DNA of 64,000 nt from NCBI GenBank assembly GCA_016771945.1, contig QZLF01000004.1, positions 186,001 to 250,000 on the forward strand. The letters are read 5' to 3'. Position 1 is the stretch's first letter. Each line of letters starts with the position of its first letter. Below, piece by piece: positions 52,623 through 59,134 of the stretch. A program made the position numbers and the translations under genes. The stretch comes from Candidatus Leucobacter sulfamidivorax (GTDB lineage: Bacteria > Actinomycetota > Actinomycetes > Actinomycetales > Microbacteriaceae). The notes beneath the pieces were generated by a model, which saw nothing but the letters and a program-made list of their open reading frames with translations, did no database searches and was not told the origin of the DNA.

Positions 52623-52919
52623 ATGGCGATGACCTTGAAGATGCGCGAGCTGTGCGAGGCGGTCCTGCCTCTCGTCCAGCCGCACTTCAGCGACGCCGAA
52701 ACCCGCGAGTACCGGATGCTCGACGCCGCCGGCGAGTGGGAACTCGCGTTCGAACTGCAGTCCCTCGTGAAGCTCGAGCACGACGTCGACCTGCCCGCTC
52801 AGCTGCAGGCCGAGATCCGCGCGTACCTCGAGGACTGGGACCGCGCAGACGAGCTCCGCACCGACGACTGCTACCCCGAGATCTCGTACGTCTCACCCTT
52901 CGCTGCCGCGACCGGCTGA
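52623..52919 (+). CDS. Putative immunity protein for the MuF-EndoU toxin
   Basis: A 98-residue helical, acidic protein ten bases after the toxin gene. LDAAGEWELAFELQSLVKLE resembles the AGExxLAxExL motif I associate with MafI/CdiI-type immunity proteins. ATG 52623 (or 52629) is the start. A strong terminator hairpin follows 31 bases later, separating the pair from the scaffold gene. Assignment is by position and by this motif, with moderate confidence. Confidence 0.55.
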   Translation: MAMTLKMRELCEAVLPLVQPHFSDAETREYRMLDAAGEWELAFELQSLVKLEHDVDLPAQLQAEIRAYLEDWDRADELRTDDCYPEISYVSPFAAATG

Positions 52920-52950
52920 TGATCAGCTGACCAGGCGCACAGCCACCCCA

Positions 52951-52983
52951 CGGAACCCCGCACCGACCCGGTGCGGGGTTCCG
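52951..52983 (+). terminator. Strong hairpin after the toxin-immunity pair
   Basis: A 14-bp perfect stem (CGGAACCCCGCACC / GGTGCGGGGTTCCG) with a five-base loop. There is no true T run (TCGTTTC), so it may be a partial terminator or processing site. It divides portal-MuF-immunity from the scaffold-capsid genes. Confidence 0.7.
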
Positions 52984-53087
52984 TCGTTTCCGGGCCCCGC
53001 CGGCAGCGCCGGCCCGGGTAGCTTCCCCGCCTGATCCCGGGCGGTGACCCGAAGTCGCCTGCACCGGATGACCGGCAGGCGCACCTG

Positions 53088-53128
53088 CCCGCGCAATGCG
53101 GCACCACTCGATCCCCGCGCAACGCGGG
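53088..53128 (+). promoter_or_regulatory. Two tandem CCCGCG-CAA-CGCGGG-type hairpins before the scaffold gene
   Basis: A perfect 6-bp stem at 53114-53128 (CCCGCG, loop CAA, CGCGGG) and a near copy at 53088-53102. They sit 14-55 bases ahead of ATG 53143, next to the AGGAGA ribosome site, and may set scaffold translation. Confidence 0.5.
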
Positions 53129-53142
53129 AGACAGGAGACCCC

Positions 53143-53937
53143 ATGTCCACCTTCACCGACCCGCTGCGCCGGCTCCGCTGCTTCATGCTGCGTCCCGGCC
53201 TCCGACTCGCCCTGCATGAGCCCGGAGCCGGCGACGCCGGCGCCGAGAACGGCGCGGGCGGCAGCGGCACCGCCGCCGGTGCTTCGAGCAATTCGGAGCA
53301 GCAGACGACCGGAGCCGACCAGGCCCAGCAGCAGGACGAGCTCGACGACGACGACCTCGACGACGATCCGGAGGGTGCCGAGCAACTCGGTGACGCCGGC
53401 AAGAAGGCCCTCGACAAGATGAAGGCCGACAAGATCGCCGCGAAGAGGGACGCTCGGGCGGCCGCAGCGCGAGCGGCAGCCGCCGAGGCGAAGAACGCGG
53501 AGCTCCAGGCCAAGATCGACGGCCGCGAGGCCGAACATCAGGCCGAGCAGGACCGGGCTCGCGTCGAGTCGGATGCGCTCGCACAGGCGCACACCCTCAT
53601 CAAGAAGGCCGAGGTGCGGGCGCTCGCCGCCGGCAAGCTCACCGACCCCGAGGATGCGCTGGTGTTCCTGGATCTCGAAGAGTTCGAGGTCGACCAGGAC
53701 GGTGCGGTGGACCGCGCTCAGATCGAGGACGCGATCGGAGATCTCCTCTCCGCTCGCCCCTACCTGGCTGCCGAAGGGCAGTCCCGATTCCCGGGCGGCG
53801 CCGACAACGGCGCCGACAAGGGCGCCCGCAATCCGCGGCAGCTCACGGCATCGGACATCGAGAAGATGACCCCCGCAGAGGTCGACGCCGCCCGCAGGAA
53901 CGGGCAGCTGAAGAACCTCATGACGGGGAAACGTTAG
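53143..53937 (+). CDS. Scaffold protein
   Basis: A 264-residue, highly charged protein: Gly/Ala-rich start, an acidic run (QQDELDDDDLDDDPEGAEQL), long coiled coil (KRDARAAAARAAAAEAKNAE), and a basic C-terminal end (PAEVDAARRNGQLKNLMTGK) that should bind the capsid protein. Position between MuF and capsid is diagnostic. ATG 53143 follows AGGAGACC; an open frame upstream is rejected. Confidence 0.88.
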   Translation: MSTFTDPLRRLRCFMLRPGLRLALHEPGAGDAGAENGAGGSGTAAGASSNSEQQTTGADQAQQQDELDDDDLDDDPEGAEQLGDAGKKALDKMKADKIAAKRDARAAAARAAAAEAKNAELQAKIDGREAEHQAEQDRARVESDALAQAHTLIKKAEVRALAAGKLTDPEDALVFLDLEEFEVDQDGAVDRAQIEDAIGDLLSARPYLAAEGQSRFPGGADNGADKGARNPRQLTASDIEKMTPAEVDAARRNGQLKNLMTGKR

Positions 53938-53952
53938 AAAGGAACCCCCGCC

Positions 53953-54798
53953 ATGACCATGGCAAACTTCACGCCCATCGTCTGGGCCAAGCAGATGCTG
54001 TTCGACTTCGAGCAGGCTGCGATCGCCCGCAACCTCGTGAACACCGAGTACGAGGGCGAGGCGAAGTCCGGCAACACCGTCCGCATCAACACCGGCGCCG
54101 AGATCGAGATCAAGGACTACAAGACCGGCGTCCTGCTCGACGAGGACGACAACCCGATCTCGCGCACCACCGCGCCGGACGACATCTCCTCCACGAAGCA
54201 GGACCTCCTCATCGACCAGGAGAAGAGCTTCGACTTCCGCGTCGACGACATCGACCGGGCCCAGGCTGCGGGAGATCTCGGCGGCTACACGGTCAACGCG
54301 GGCCAGGGCCTGGCGACGGACGCCGACCAGTTCATCTTCGCGATGATCTCCGGCGCCAACGCCCACCTGACGCCGTCGGCGATCACCACCGGCGATCAGG
54401 CGTTCAACATCCTCCGGGATCTCCGCAAGGCGCTCGGCAAGGCCAAGGTCCCCGCCGCGAACCGCGTCGCAGTGATGAACGCCGAGTTCGAGGCACTGCT
54501 GCTCTCGGCCGACTCGAAGATCACCAACGTGGACCGCTCGGGAAGCCCCGCCGGACTGCGCGAGGCCTCGCTCGGCCGACTGCTCGGCATGGATCTGTTC
54601 ACCTCGGAGAACCTCCCGGTGACGGCCAAGCCGCAGATCCTGGCCTGGTACAAGCCCGCGGTGGCGTTCGTGTCGCAGATCGACGAGATCGAGCCGATGC
54701 GCGATCAGAACAAGTTCGCCGACCGGCTCCGCGGCCTCCACGTCTACGGCGGCAAGGTCATCCGCACCGCCGGGGTGAAGGGGTGGACCGCATCGTGA
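53953..54798 (+). CDS. Major capsid protein (P22-like coat family)
   Basis: A 281-residue protein opening NFTPIVWAKQMLFDFEQAAI and containing KSGNTVRINTGAEIEIKDYK, DRAQAAGDLGGYTVNAGQGL and AVMNAEFEALLLSADSKITN. These match the HK97-fold capsids of the P22-coat-like group common in Gordonia and Microbacterium phages. AAGGAAC precedes the start; ATG 53959 (MANF) is an alternative. Confidence 0.92.
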   Translation: MTMANFTPIVWAKQMLFDFEQAAIARNLVNTEYEGEAKSGNTVRINTGAEIEIKDYKTGVLLDEDDNPISRTTAPDDISSTKQDLLIDQEKSFDFRVDDIDRAQAAGDLGGYTVNAGQGLATDADQFIFAMISGANAHLTPSAITTGDQAFNILRDLRKALGKAKVPAANRVAVMNAEFEALLLSADSKITNVDRSGSPAGLREASLGRLLGMDLFTSENLPVTAKPQILAWYKPAVAFVSQIDEIEPMRDQNKFADRLRGLHVYGGKVIRTAGVKGWTAS

Positions 54799-55358
54799 GC
54801 CCCTTCGTGAAGGCCCCGAACGGGGACGTGTACGAGTTGCCCAAGCACGTGGCGAGCGGTCTCGTGAACGGCGTCGACTCGGACTGGTCCTACGCGGAGG
54901 AGCCGCCCCCGCAGCGCGGCACCGGCCGCGGCGGGAAGCGGGGCAAGGCCGGCGAGAGCCGGCAGCCCGCCGCACCGCGCAGCACCGCCAAGACGACCTC
55001 GGAGGCGCCCAGCACCCCGCCCGCATCCGACGCCGCGGCCGCCAGTGGCGAGCCCGCCGGAGCCGACGAGACCAGCGTCACGGTCGACCCGGCTGCAGGT
55101 GAGGGCGCTCCGTCCTCGCCGGTCGACGACGAGACGGCCGGGGCCGCGGCGGACGATCCCACTGCCGGCGGTGAGAGCCCCTCGAACGAGGAGGCCTCCG
55201 CCCCGGCCGCCGCCGAGACGGTCACGGGTAAGCCGCCCGCGGCCAACGCGTCGACGCAGGTCTGGGCGGACTACGCGCAGACCCTCGGAATCGACACCGA
55301 GGGCCTGTCGCGCGACCGGATCCGCGAGCAGGTGGCCACGAAAGCCGCCGCGAAGTAG
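54795..55358 (+). CDS. Head-associated protein with SAP-like C-terminus
   Basis: A 187-residue protein: a short strand-rich start (VSPFVKAPNGDVYELPKHVA), a long Pro/Ala/Gly/Asp-rich low-complexity middle, and a C-terminal helix pair (VWADYAQTLGIDTEGLSRDR, IREQVATK) like SAP/Lsr2-type motifs. GTG 54795 overlaps the capsid stop. It may decorate the capsid, or be a neck protein; low-complexity linkers suit a surface fibre. Confidence 0.6.
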   Translation: MSPFVKAPNGDVYELPKHVASGLVNGVDSDWSYAEEPPPQRGTGRGGKRGKAGESRQPAAPRSTAKTTSEAPSTPPASDAAAASGEPAGADETSVTVDPAAGEGAPSSPVDDETAGAAADDPTAGGESPSNEEASAPAAAETVTGKPPAANASTQVWADYAQTLGIDTEGLSRDRIREQVATKAAAK

Positions 55359-55375
55359 GCAGGGAGGAGATCAGG

Positions 55376-55942
55376 ATGCAGGCGTTCGCCACGCCGGAGG
55401 ACCTCGGCCTCCGCATGAAGCGCGTCTTCACCGTCGACGAGAAGACGTGGGTGGAGACACTGCTCCAGGACGCCTCCGGATATCTCCGCTCGCTCACCGT
55501 GTGGGAGCTGTACCCGCGCCGTCAGGCCACGTTTCGCGCGTGGCCTGGCGGTCGCGGGAACATCCTGCTTCCGCAGCATCCGGTCGTCTCGGTCGATGCG
55601 GTCACCAGCATCGCCGGGGCCCCGGTCGCGTGGACCTTCCGCGACGACAGCGTCTACGTGCGCGATCGCGAGGAGAAGAGGGTGACTTTCACCTTCGGAT
55701 ACGACGCCCCGCCGCCGGAGCTCCGTCGGTGGGCGTGCGTGCTCGTCTCCCAGGCGATCCTCCCGATCGAGCTCGAGCTCGGCATGTCGATCGGCGGCCT
55801 GAGCTCGGTGCAGCTGGACGACTTCCGGGTCGCGTTCGCGAATGGCGGAGAGCAGACCGGCATGCAGTTGAGCGAGCGGAACGAGCAGCGGATCCGCCGC
55901 GACTTCGGCCCGCCGATGATCAGATCGGTGGAGACGGGATGA
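55376..55942 (+). CDS. Head-tail connector (gp15/Gp6-like adaptor)
   Basis: A 188-residue protein: FATPEDLGLRMKRVFTVDEK, LLQDASGYLRSLT, PVVSVDAVTSIAG and RWACVLVSQAILPIELELGM are the landmarks of the head-tail adaptor just after the capsid module. ATG 55376 has GGGAGGAG upstream. It overlaps the next gene by four bases. Confidence 0.85.
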   Translation: MQAFATPEDLGLRMKRVFTVDEKTWVETLLQDASGYLRSLTVWELYPRRQATFRAWPGGRGNILLPQHPVVSVDAVTSIAGAPVAWTFRDDSVYVRDREEKRVTFTFGYDAPPPELRRWACVLVSQAILPIELELGMSIGGLSSVQLDDFRVAFANGGEQTGMQLSERNEQRIRRDFGPPMIRSVETG

Positions 55943-56337
55943 TCGGCGGAATCCTGGCGCTCGGCCGCAAGCTCACCCTGCAGCGCATGTCGGAGACGGT
56001 GGAGGTCGGCGTCATCGTCGAGCGTACGGACCCGGACACGGGCAATCCCGTGCGCACCCTCTCCGTGGAGCACTACGCGGGCGTCGGCGAGATCAAGTAC
56101 CCCACGCAGCACGTCTCGGAGAACGCGACCCAGGTCGGCCAGCAGCAGGCCGAGGCGTCTCCGCTGCTGAAGGTGCCCGCCGACGGCTCGGGCGCCGCGA
56201 TCCGCGCCGGCGACGGCGTCCACGTCCTCGCCTCCAAGGTCGACGGGACGCTCGTCGGCCGCTGGTACCGGGTGCGGGCGCTGCCTCAGTCCGGGCATGT
56301 CACCGCGCACCGATTCCCACTCGAGGAGGTGACCTAG
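55939..56337 (+). CDS. Head-closure protein (DUF6093-like)
   Basis: A 132-residue protein starting MIGGILALGRKLTLQRMSET, with a strand-rich body (HYAGVGEIKYPTQHVSENAT; DGVHVLASKVDGTLVGRWYR). Position and size match the stopper (head closure) of siphophages. The longer upstream frame is a shadow of the preceding genes. Confidence 0.75.
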   Translation: MIGGILALGRKLTLQRMSETVEVGVIVERTDPDTGNPVRTLSVEHYAGVGEIKYPTQHVSENATQVGQQQAEASPLLKVPADGSGAAIRAGDGVHVLASKVDGTLVGRWYRVRALPQSGHVTAHRFPLEEVT

Positions 56338-56338
56338 C

Positions 56339-56710
56339 ATGACCGATCTCGACGACCTCGAGCGAGATCTCGGCCAGGCCCCGACCCGCCTGCTCCCGTC
56401 CGCACGGAAGGCCGTCGAACGCGCCGCCCTCAAAGTGAAAGACGGCTGGCGGGCCGAGGCCGCGAAGGCGAACCCCTCCCATGCACGCCGCTACCCGGCG
56501 AAGATCTCCTACGACATGGTCAACCGTGTCGGCGCGATCACCGCGATCATCGGCCCCTCGCTCGGCGGACAGGGCTCGCTCGGCTTCCTCGAGGACTCTC
56601 CTGGGCGAGTGCGTTCGGCGCCGCAGCGCAACTACGAGCGCCCGCTGCGCGACGTCGCGGACTTCCTCGACGAGGCCCTCGGCGAGGCGATGGGAGACGC
56701 TCTTGGCTGA
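56339..56710 (+). CDS. HK97 gp10-like minor tail component
   Basis: A 123-residue protein: LLPSARKAVERAALKVKDGW, YPAKISYDMVNR, GAITAIIGPSLGGQGSLGFL and NYERPLRDVADFLDEALGEA. This is the HK97-gp10 pattern of a tail-completion protein. It starts one base after the preceding gene's stop. Confidence 0.85.
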   Translation: MTDLDDLERDLGQAPTRLLPSARKAVERAALKVKDGWRAEAAKANPSHARRYPAKISYDMVNRVGAITAIIGPSLGGQGSLGFLEDSPGRVRSAPQRNYERPLRDVADFLDEALGEAMGDALG

Positions 56711-57122
56711 TCTGCACACCGCCCTCACCGCCCGTTTCGCAGGGTCCACGATCCTCGACGGGAAACTCCGCGACACCGCCGTCGACCGCGACGGCGGTGT
56801 CGTACGCGGCAACTACCTGCTGCTCTTCACCAGCGCGAATCCCGACGAGCTGCTCACCGAGCGTGAGACCCGCGAGCAGACCGCCGGCGACGACGGCCGA
56901 TGGTTCTTCACGCTGCGCGCCGTCGCGGTCGACCCGGGCGGGTGCACTCTCCTCCTCGGCGAGGCATTCGCCGAGCTCGTGGGCTGGGCCCCGACCGTGG
57001 CCGGCTTCACCGCTTCCAGGATCCGGCACGAGGGAGCCGAACAGATCCGCCCCGACAACACCCTCCGCCCGCCGCTGTTCTTCGGCGAGGACGACTACTC
57101 CGTGCGCCTCACGCGCACCTGA
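56703..57122 (+). CDS. Tail terminator/completion protein
   Basis: A 139-residue protein (ALTARFAGSTILDGKLRDTA; WFFTLRAVAVDPGGCTLLLG; FTASRIRHEGAEQIRPDNTL). Start TTG 56703 overlaps the previous stop. Its order, last before the tail tube, suggests the tail terminator. Sequence alone is weak. Confidence 0.65.
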   Translation: MADLHTALTARFAGSTILDGKLRDTAVDRDGGVVRGNYLLLFTSANPDELLTERETREQTAGDDGRWFFTLRAVAVDPGGCTLLLGEAFAELVGWAPTVAGFTASRIRHEGAEQIRPDNTLRPPLFFGEDDYSVRLTRT

Positions 57123-57136
57123 CCGGAAGGACCCCC

Positions 57137-57496
57137 GTGACTCTGCACGACGTCACCTTCGCCGACGGCTCACAGAGCCGAGTCGGCGCCGCCTGGATCG
57201 CACGCTGGCCCGAGGACATCCTCGAGGTCGACGGCGAACCCTTCACCCAGCCCGGCACCGCCGCGCCGGATACTCCCGAGCCGGAAACGGACACCCCCGA
57301 GCCGGAAACGGACACCCCCGCGCCCGAACCGGACAGCGTCGAGCCCGAACCGGACAGGACCGAGCAGGCGGACCCGGGACCGGATGCGCCCGAGACCGTC
57401 GAAGCGCCCGCAGCCGATCCGGCGGCGGACGCACCCACCCAGCCCGCCGCGCGCCGCAGCCGGGCATCGTCCAACAGAAAGCGAGTCGCGTCATGA
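57137..57496 (+). CDS. Small protein with Pro/Glu/Thr repeat tail
   Basis: A 119-residue protein. The first 40 residues are globular (VTFADGSQSRVGAAWIARWP); the rest is Pro/Glu/Asp/Thr repeats encoded by 21-bp direct repeats, and the end is basic (ARRSRASSNRKRVAS). GTG 57137 with GGAAGGA upstream. It overlaps the major tail gene. Possibly a decoration or assembly linker. Confidence 0.6.
   Translation: MTLHDVTFADGSQSRVGAAWIARWPEDILEVDGEPFTQPGTAAPDTPEPETDTPEPETDTPAPEPDSVEPEPDRTEQADPGPDAPETVEAPAADPAADAPTQPAARRSRASSNRKRVAS
57275..57316 (+). repeat. 21-bp direct repeat, two perfect copies
   Basis: Two adjoining copies of CCCGAGCCGGAAACGGACAC plus C, with a degenerate third (57317-57337). They encode PEPETDT units. 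Confidence 0.85.
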
Positions 57497-57987
57497 CGCT
57501 CGAAGCCACCCCGAAATCCGTCGCCACCGACGACAACTTCCGCGTCTGGTTCGTGCCCTCCGGGTCGAACCCGAAGAGCGCGGCCATCCTCGCCGGCGCC
57601 ACCGCGAAGTCGATCACCTACTCGCTGATCCCCGGCGGCTTCAACCGGGGCACCACCGAGGAGACGATCGCCGACGAGCGCCTCACGCTCAAGCAGCTGC
57701 TCGAGCGCCCGGGCACCGTCGGCGAGACCCTCGAGGTGCAGTACGTCTTCGGCGACGCCAGCGACGTGGCCGCGGCCGCGCTCGCCGAGGGCACGGAGGG
57801 CTTCATCGTGGCCCGCTACGCGGTCCCGAACGCCACCGATCCGGCCGCCGCGCAGGAGGTCGACGTGATCCCCATCCGGTGCGGCAAGCAGCGGAAGAAC
57901 CAGCCGGTGCGCAACGGCGTGTGGGCGAAGACGCAGAAGCTCTTCATCATCGGCGTCGTCGAGGACGACGTCGCGCTCGCCGCCTGA
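57493..57987 (+). CDS. Major tail tube protein
   Basis: A 164-residue protein: FRVWFVPSGSNPKSAAILAG, SITYSLIPGGFNRGTTEETI, ADERLTLKQLLERPGTVGET, and GTEGFIVARYAVPNA. These match actinophage tail-tube proteins, which stack as hexamers around the tape measure. ATG 57493 overlaps the preceding stop. Confidence 0.9.
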   Translation: MTLEATPKSVATDDNFRVWFVPSGSNPKSAAILAGATAKSITYSLIPGGFNRGTTEETIADERLTLKQLLERPGTVGETLEVQYVFGDASDVAAAALAEGTEGFIVARYAVPNATDPAAAQEVDVIPIRCGKQRKNQPVRNGVWAKTQKLFIIGVVEDDVALAA

Positions 57988-58066
57988 CCTCCGACCCCCG
58001 GGTGCGCTGTGACTCCGTGCGGCGCACCCGGGCTTCACCTTCACGGAGCACACGGAGGAATAGACC

Positions 58067-58660
58067 ATGGAACTGAAGGATCGTGTCGCCGGCATGCGCT
58101 TCGCGCACCGCGACGTGCAGATCTCCCTCGACGGGGCACTCGTCATGGAACGCGAACAGGCCATGGCGGATCTCGCGAATGCGAACACGCAGCTGCGCGT
58201 CGCACGCCGAGAGCTCGCCCAGGCGCAGGACACCGAAGGCCCCGACGATCGACTCGGCAAGAGCAGCTCGAACCCTGAGCTCGAGCAGGCCGTCGACGAG
58301 GCCGAGGCGGCGCTCGCCGCAGCGCACGCGCAGCTCGCCGACCTCGAGGAGCGGATGCGCGAGAACCTCGTCACCTTCCGCGTCACGGCGATCACCAAGG
58401 ACCGCTTCCGCGAACTGCAGGTGGCCGCTGCCGGCGACCCGACGAAGACCTACTCGCTGCTCGCCCGCGAATGCGTGCGCTGGGTGAATCCCGACGGGGA
58501 GGTCGAGCAGATCTCCGCCGAGGTGTGGGACGAGCTCGAGCCGGCGATGACGCAGGGCCAGTGGGCCGTGTTCGTCGACGCACTCGACGAGGTGAACATC
58601 ACGCTCGGCCGGAACCGTCTGGATTTTTTAGGCAGAGGGTCGCGGACGACCCAGAGCTGA
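58067..58660 (+). CDS. Tail assembly chaperone, short form (gpG-like)
   Basis: A 197-residue protein with a coiled-coil middle (AMADLANANTQLRVARREL) and end VDALDEVNITLGRNRLDFLG. It sits between tail tube and tape measure, the fixed place of gpG. Near its end lies the slippery heptamer T-TTT-TTA at 58624-58630. Translation that does not slip ends at 58660. Confidence 0.9.
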   Translation: MELKDRVAGMRFAHRDVQISLDGALVMEREQAMADLANANTQLRVARRELAQAQDTEGPDDRLGKSSSNPELEQAVDEAEAALAAAHAQLADLEERMRENLVTFRVTAITKDRFRELQVAAAGDPTKTYSLLARECVRWVNPDGEVEQISAEVWDELEPAMTQGQWAVFVDALDEVNITLGRNRLDFLGRGSRTTQS

Positions 58661-59085
58661 GAGAAGAGCTCGCCGCCGCGATCGACATCGGGATCTCCCC
58701 GCGCCGCTTCTGGGGCTGGGAGCCCGAGGTGACGATCACGAGCGAGGTCGACCCGGCCGGCCGCACGGTGCAGCGCATGGTGCGGGAGCCGGAGTGGGAC
58801 GACGAGCAACGCGCCTACGTCGTCGAGTACTTGGCCTGGCGGCGGCGCATCGGCCCGCACGGCCACCCCATGGACGAGGCGACGTCGCCGCTCGCGGATC
58901 CGGCGAACGAGAACGCCCAGTGGCGGTACTACGCCGACCCGCTGCCGATCGTCGACTACGCCATGCGCGAGCGCGAGATGGCTCGGGAAGCGTACAAGAA
59001 GCAGATCGGCGAAGAGGGCAGCATGGCCGGCCTGATCTTCACCGTCGAACGGGTGAACATCGAGGACCGTCCCCGCCTCCTGTAG
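58067..59085 (+). CDS. Tail assembly chaperone, -1 frameshift product (gpGT-like)
   Basis: If ribosomes slip back one base at TTTTTTA (58624-58630), translation enters the frame that opens FFRQRVADDPELREELAAAI and runs to 59085 (ISPRRFWGWEPEVTITSE and, near the end, YADPLPIVDYAMREREMARE). The fused protein would be about 339 residues. This G/GT arrangement is standard for siphophage tail assembly, with the GT form recruiting the tape measure. Confidence 0.9.
58624..58630 (+). other. Programmed -1 ribosomal frameshift site (T TTT TTA)
   Basis: The heptamer fits X-XXY-YYZ in the zero frame (codons GAT TTT TTA). TTA is rare in this GC-rich setting. Both frames are open around it and belong to the two tail chaperone forms. 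Confidence 0.92.
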
Positions 59086-59134
59086 ACCGCCGCCGCCCGC
59101 TCGGGGCCGGCCCGGACCATGGGAGGGGGCAGCG

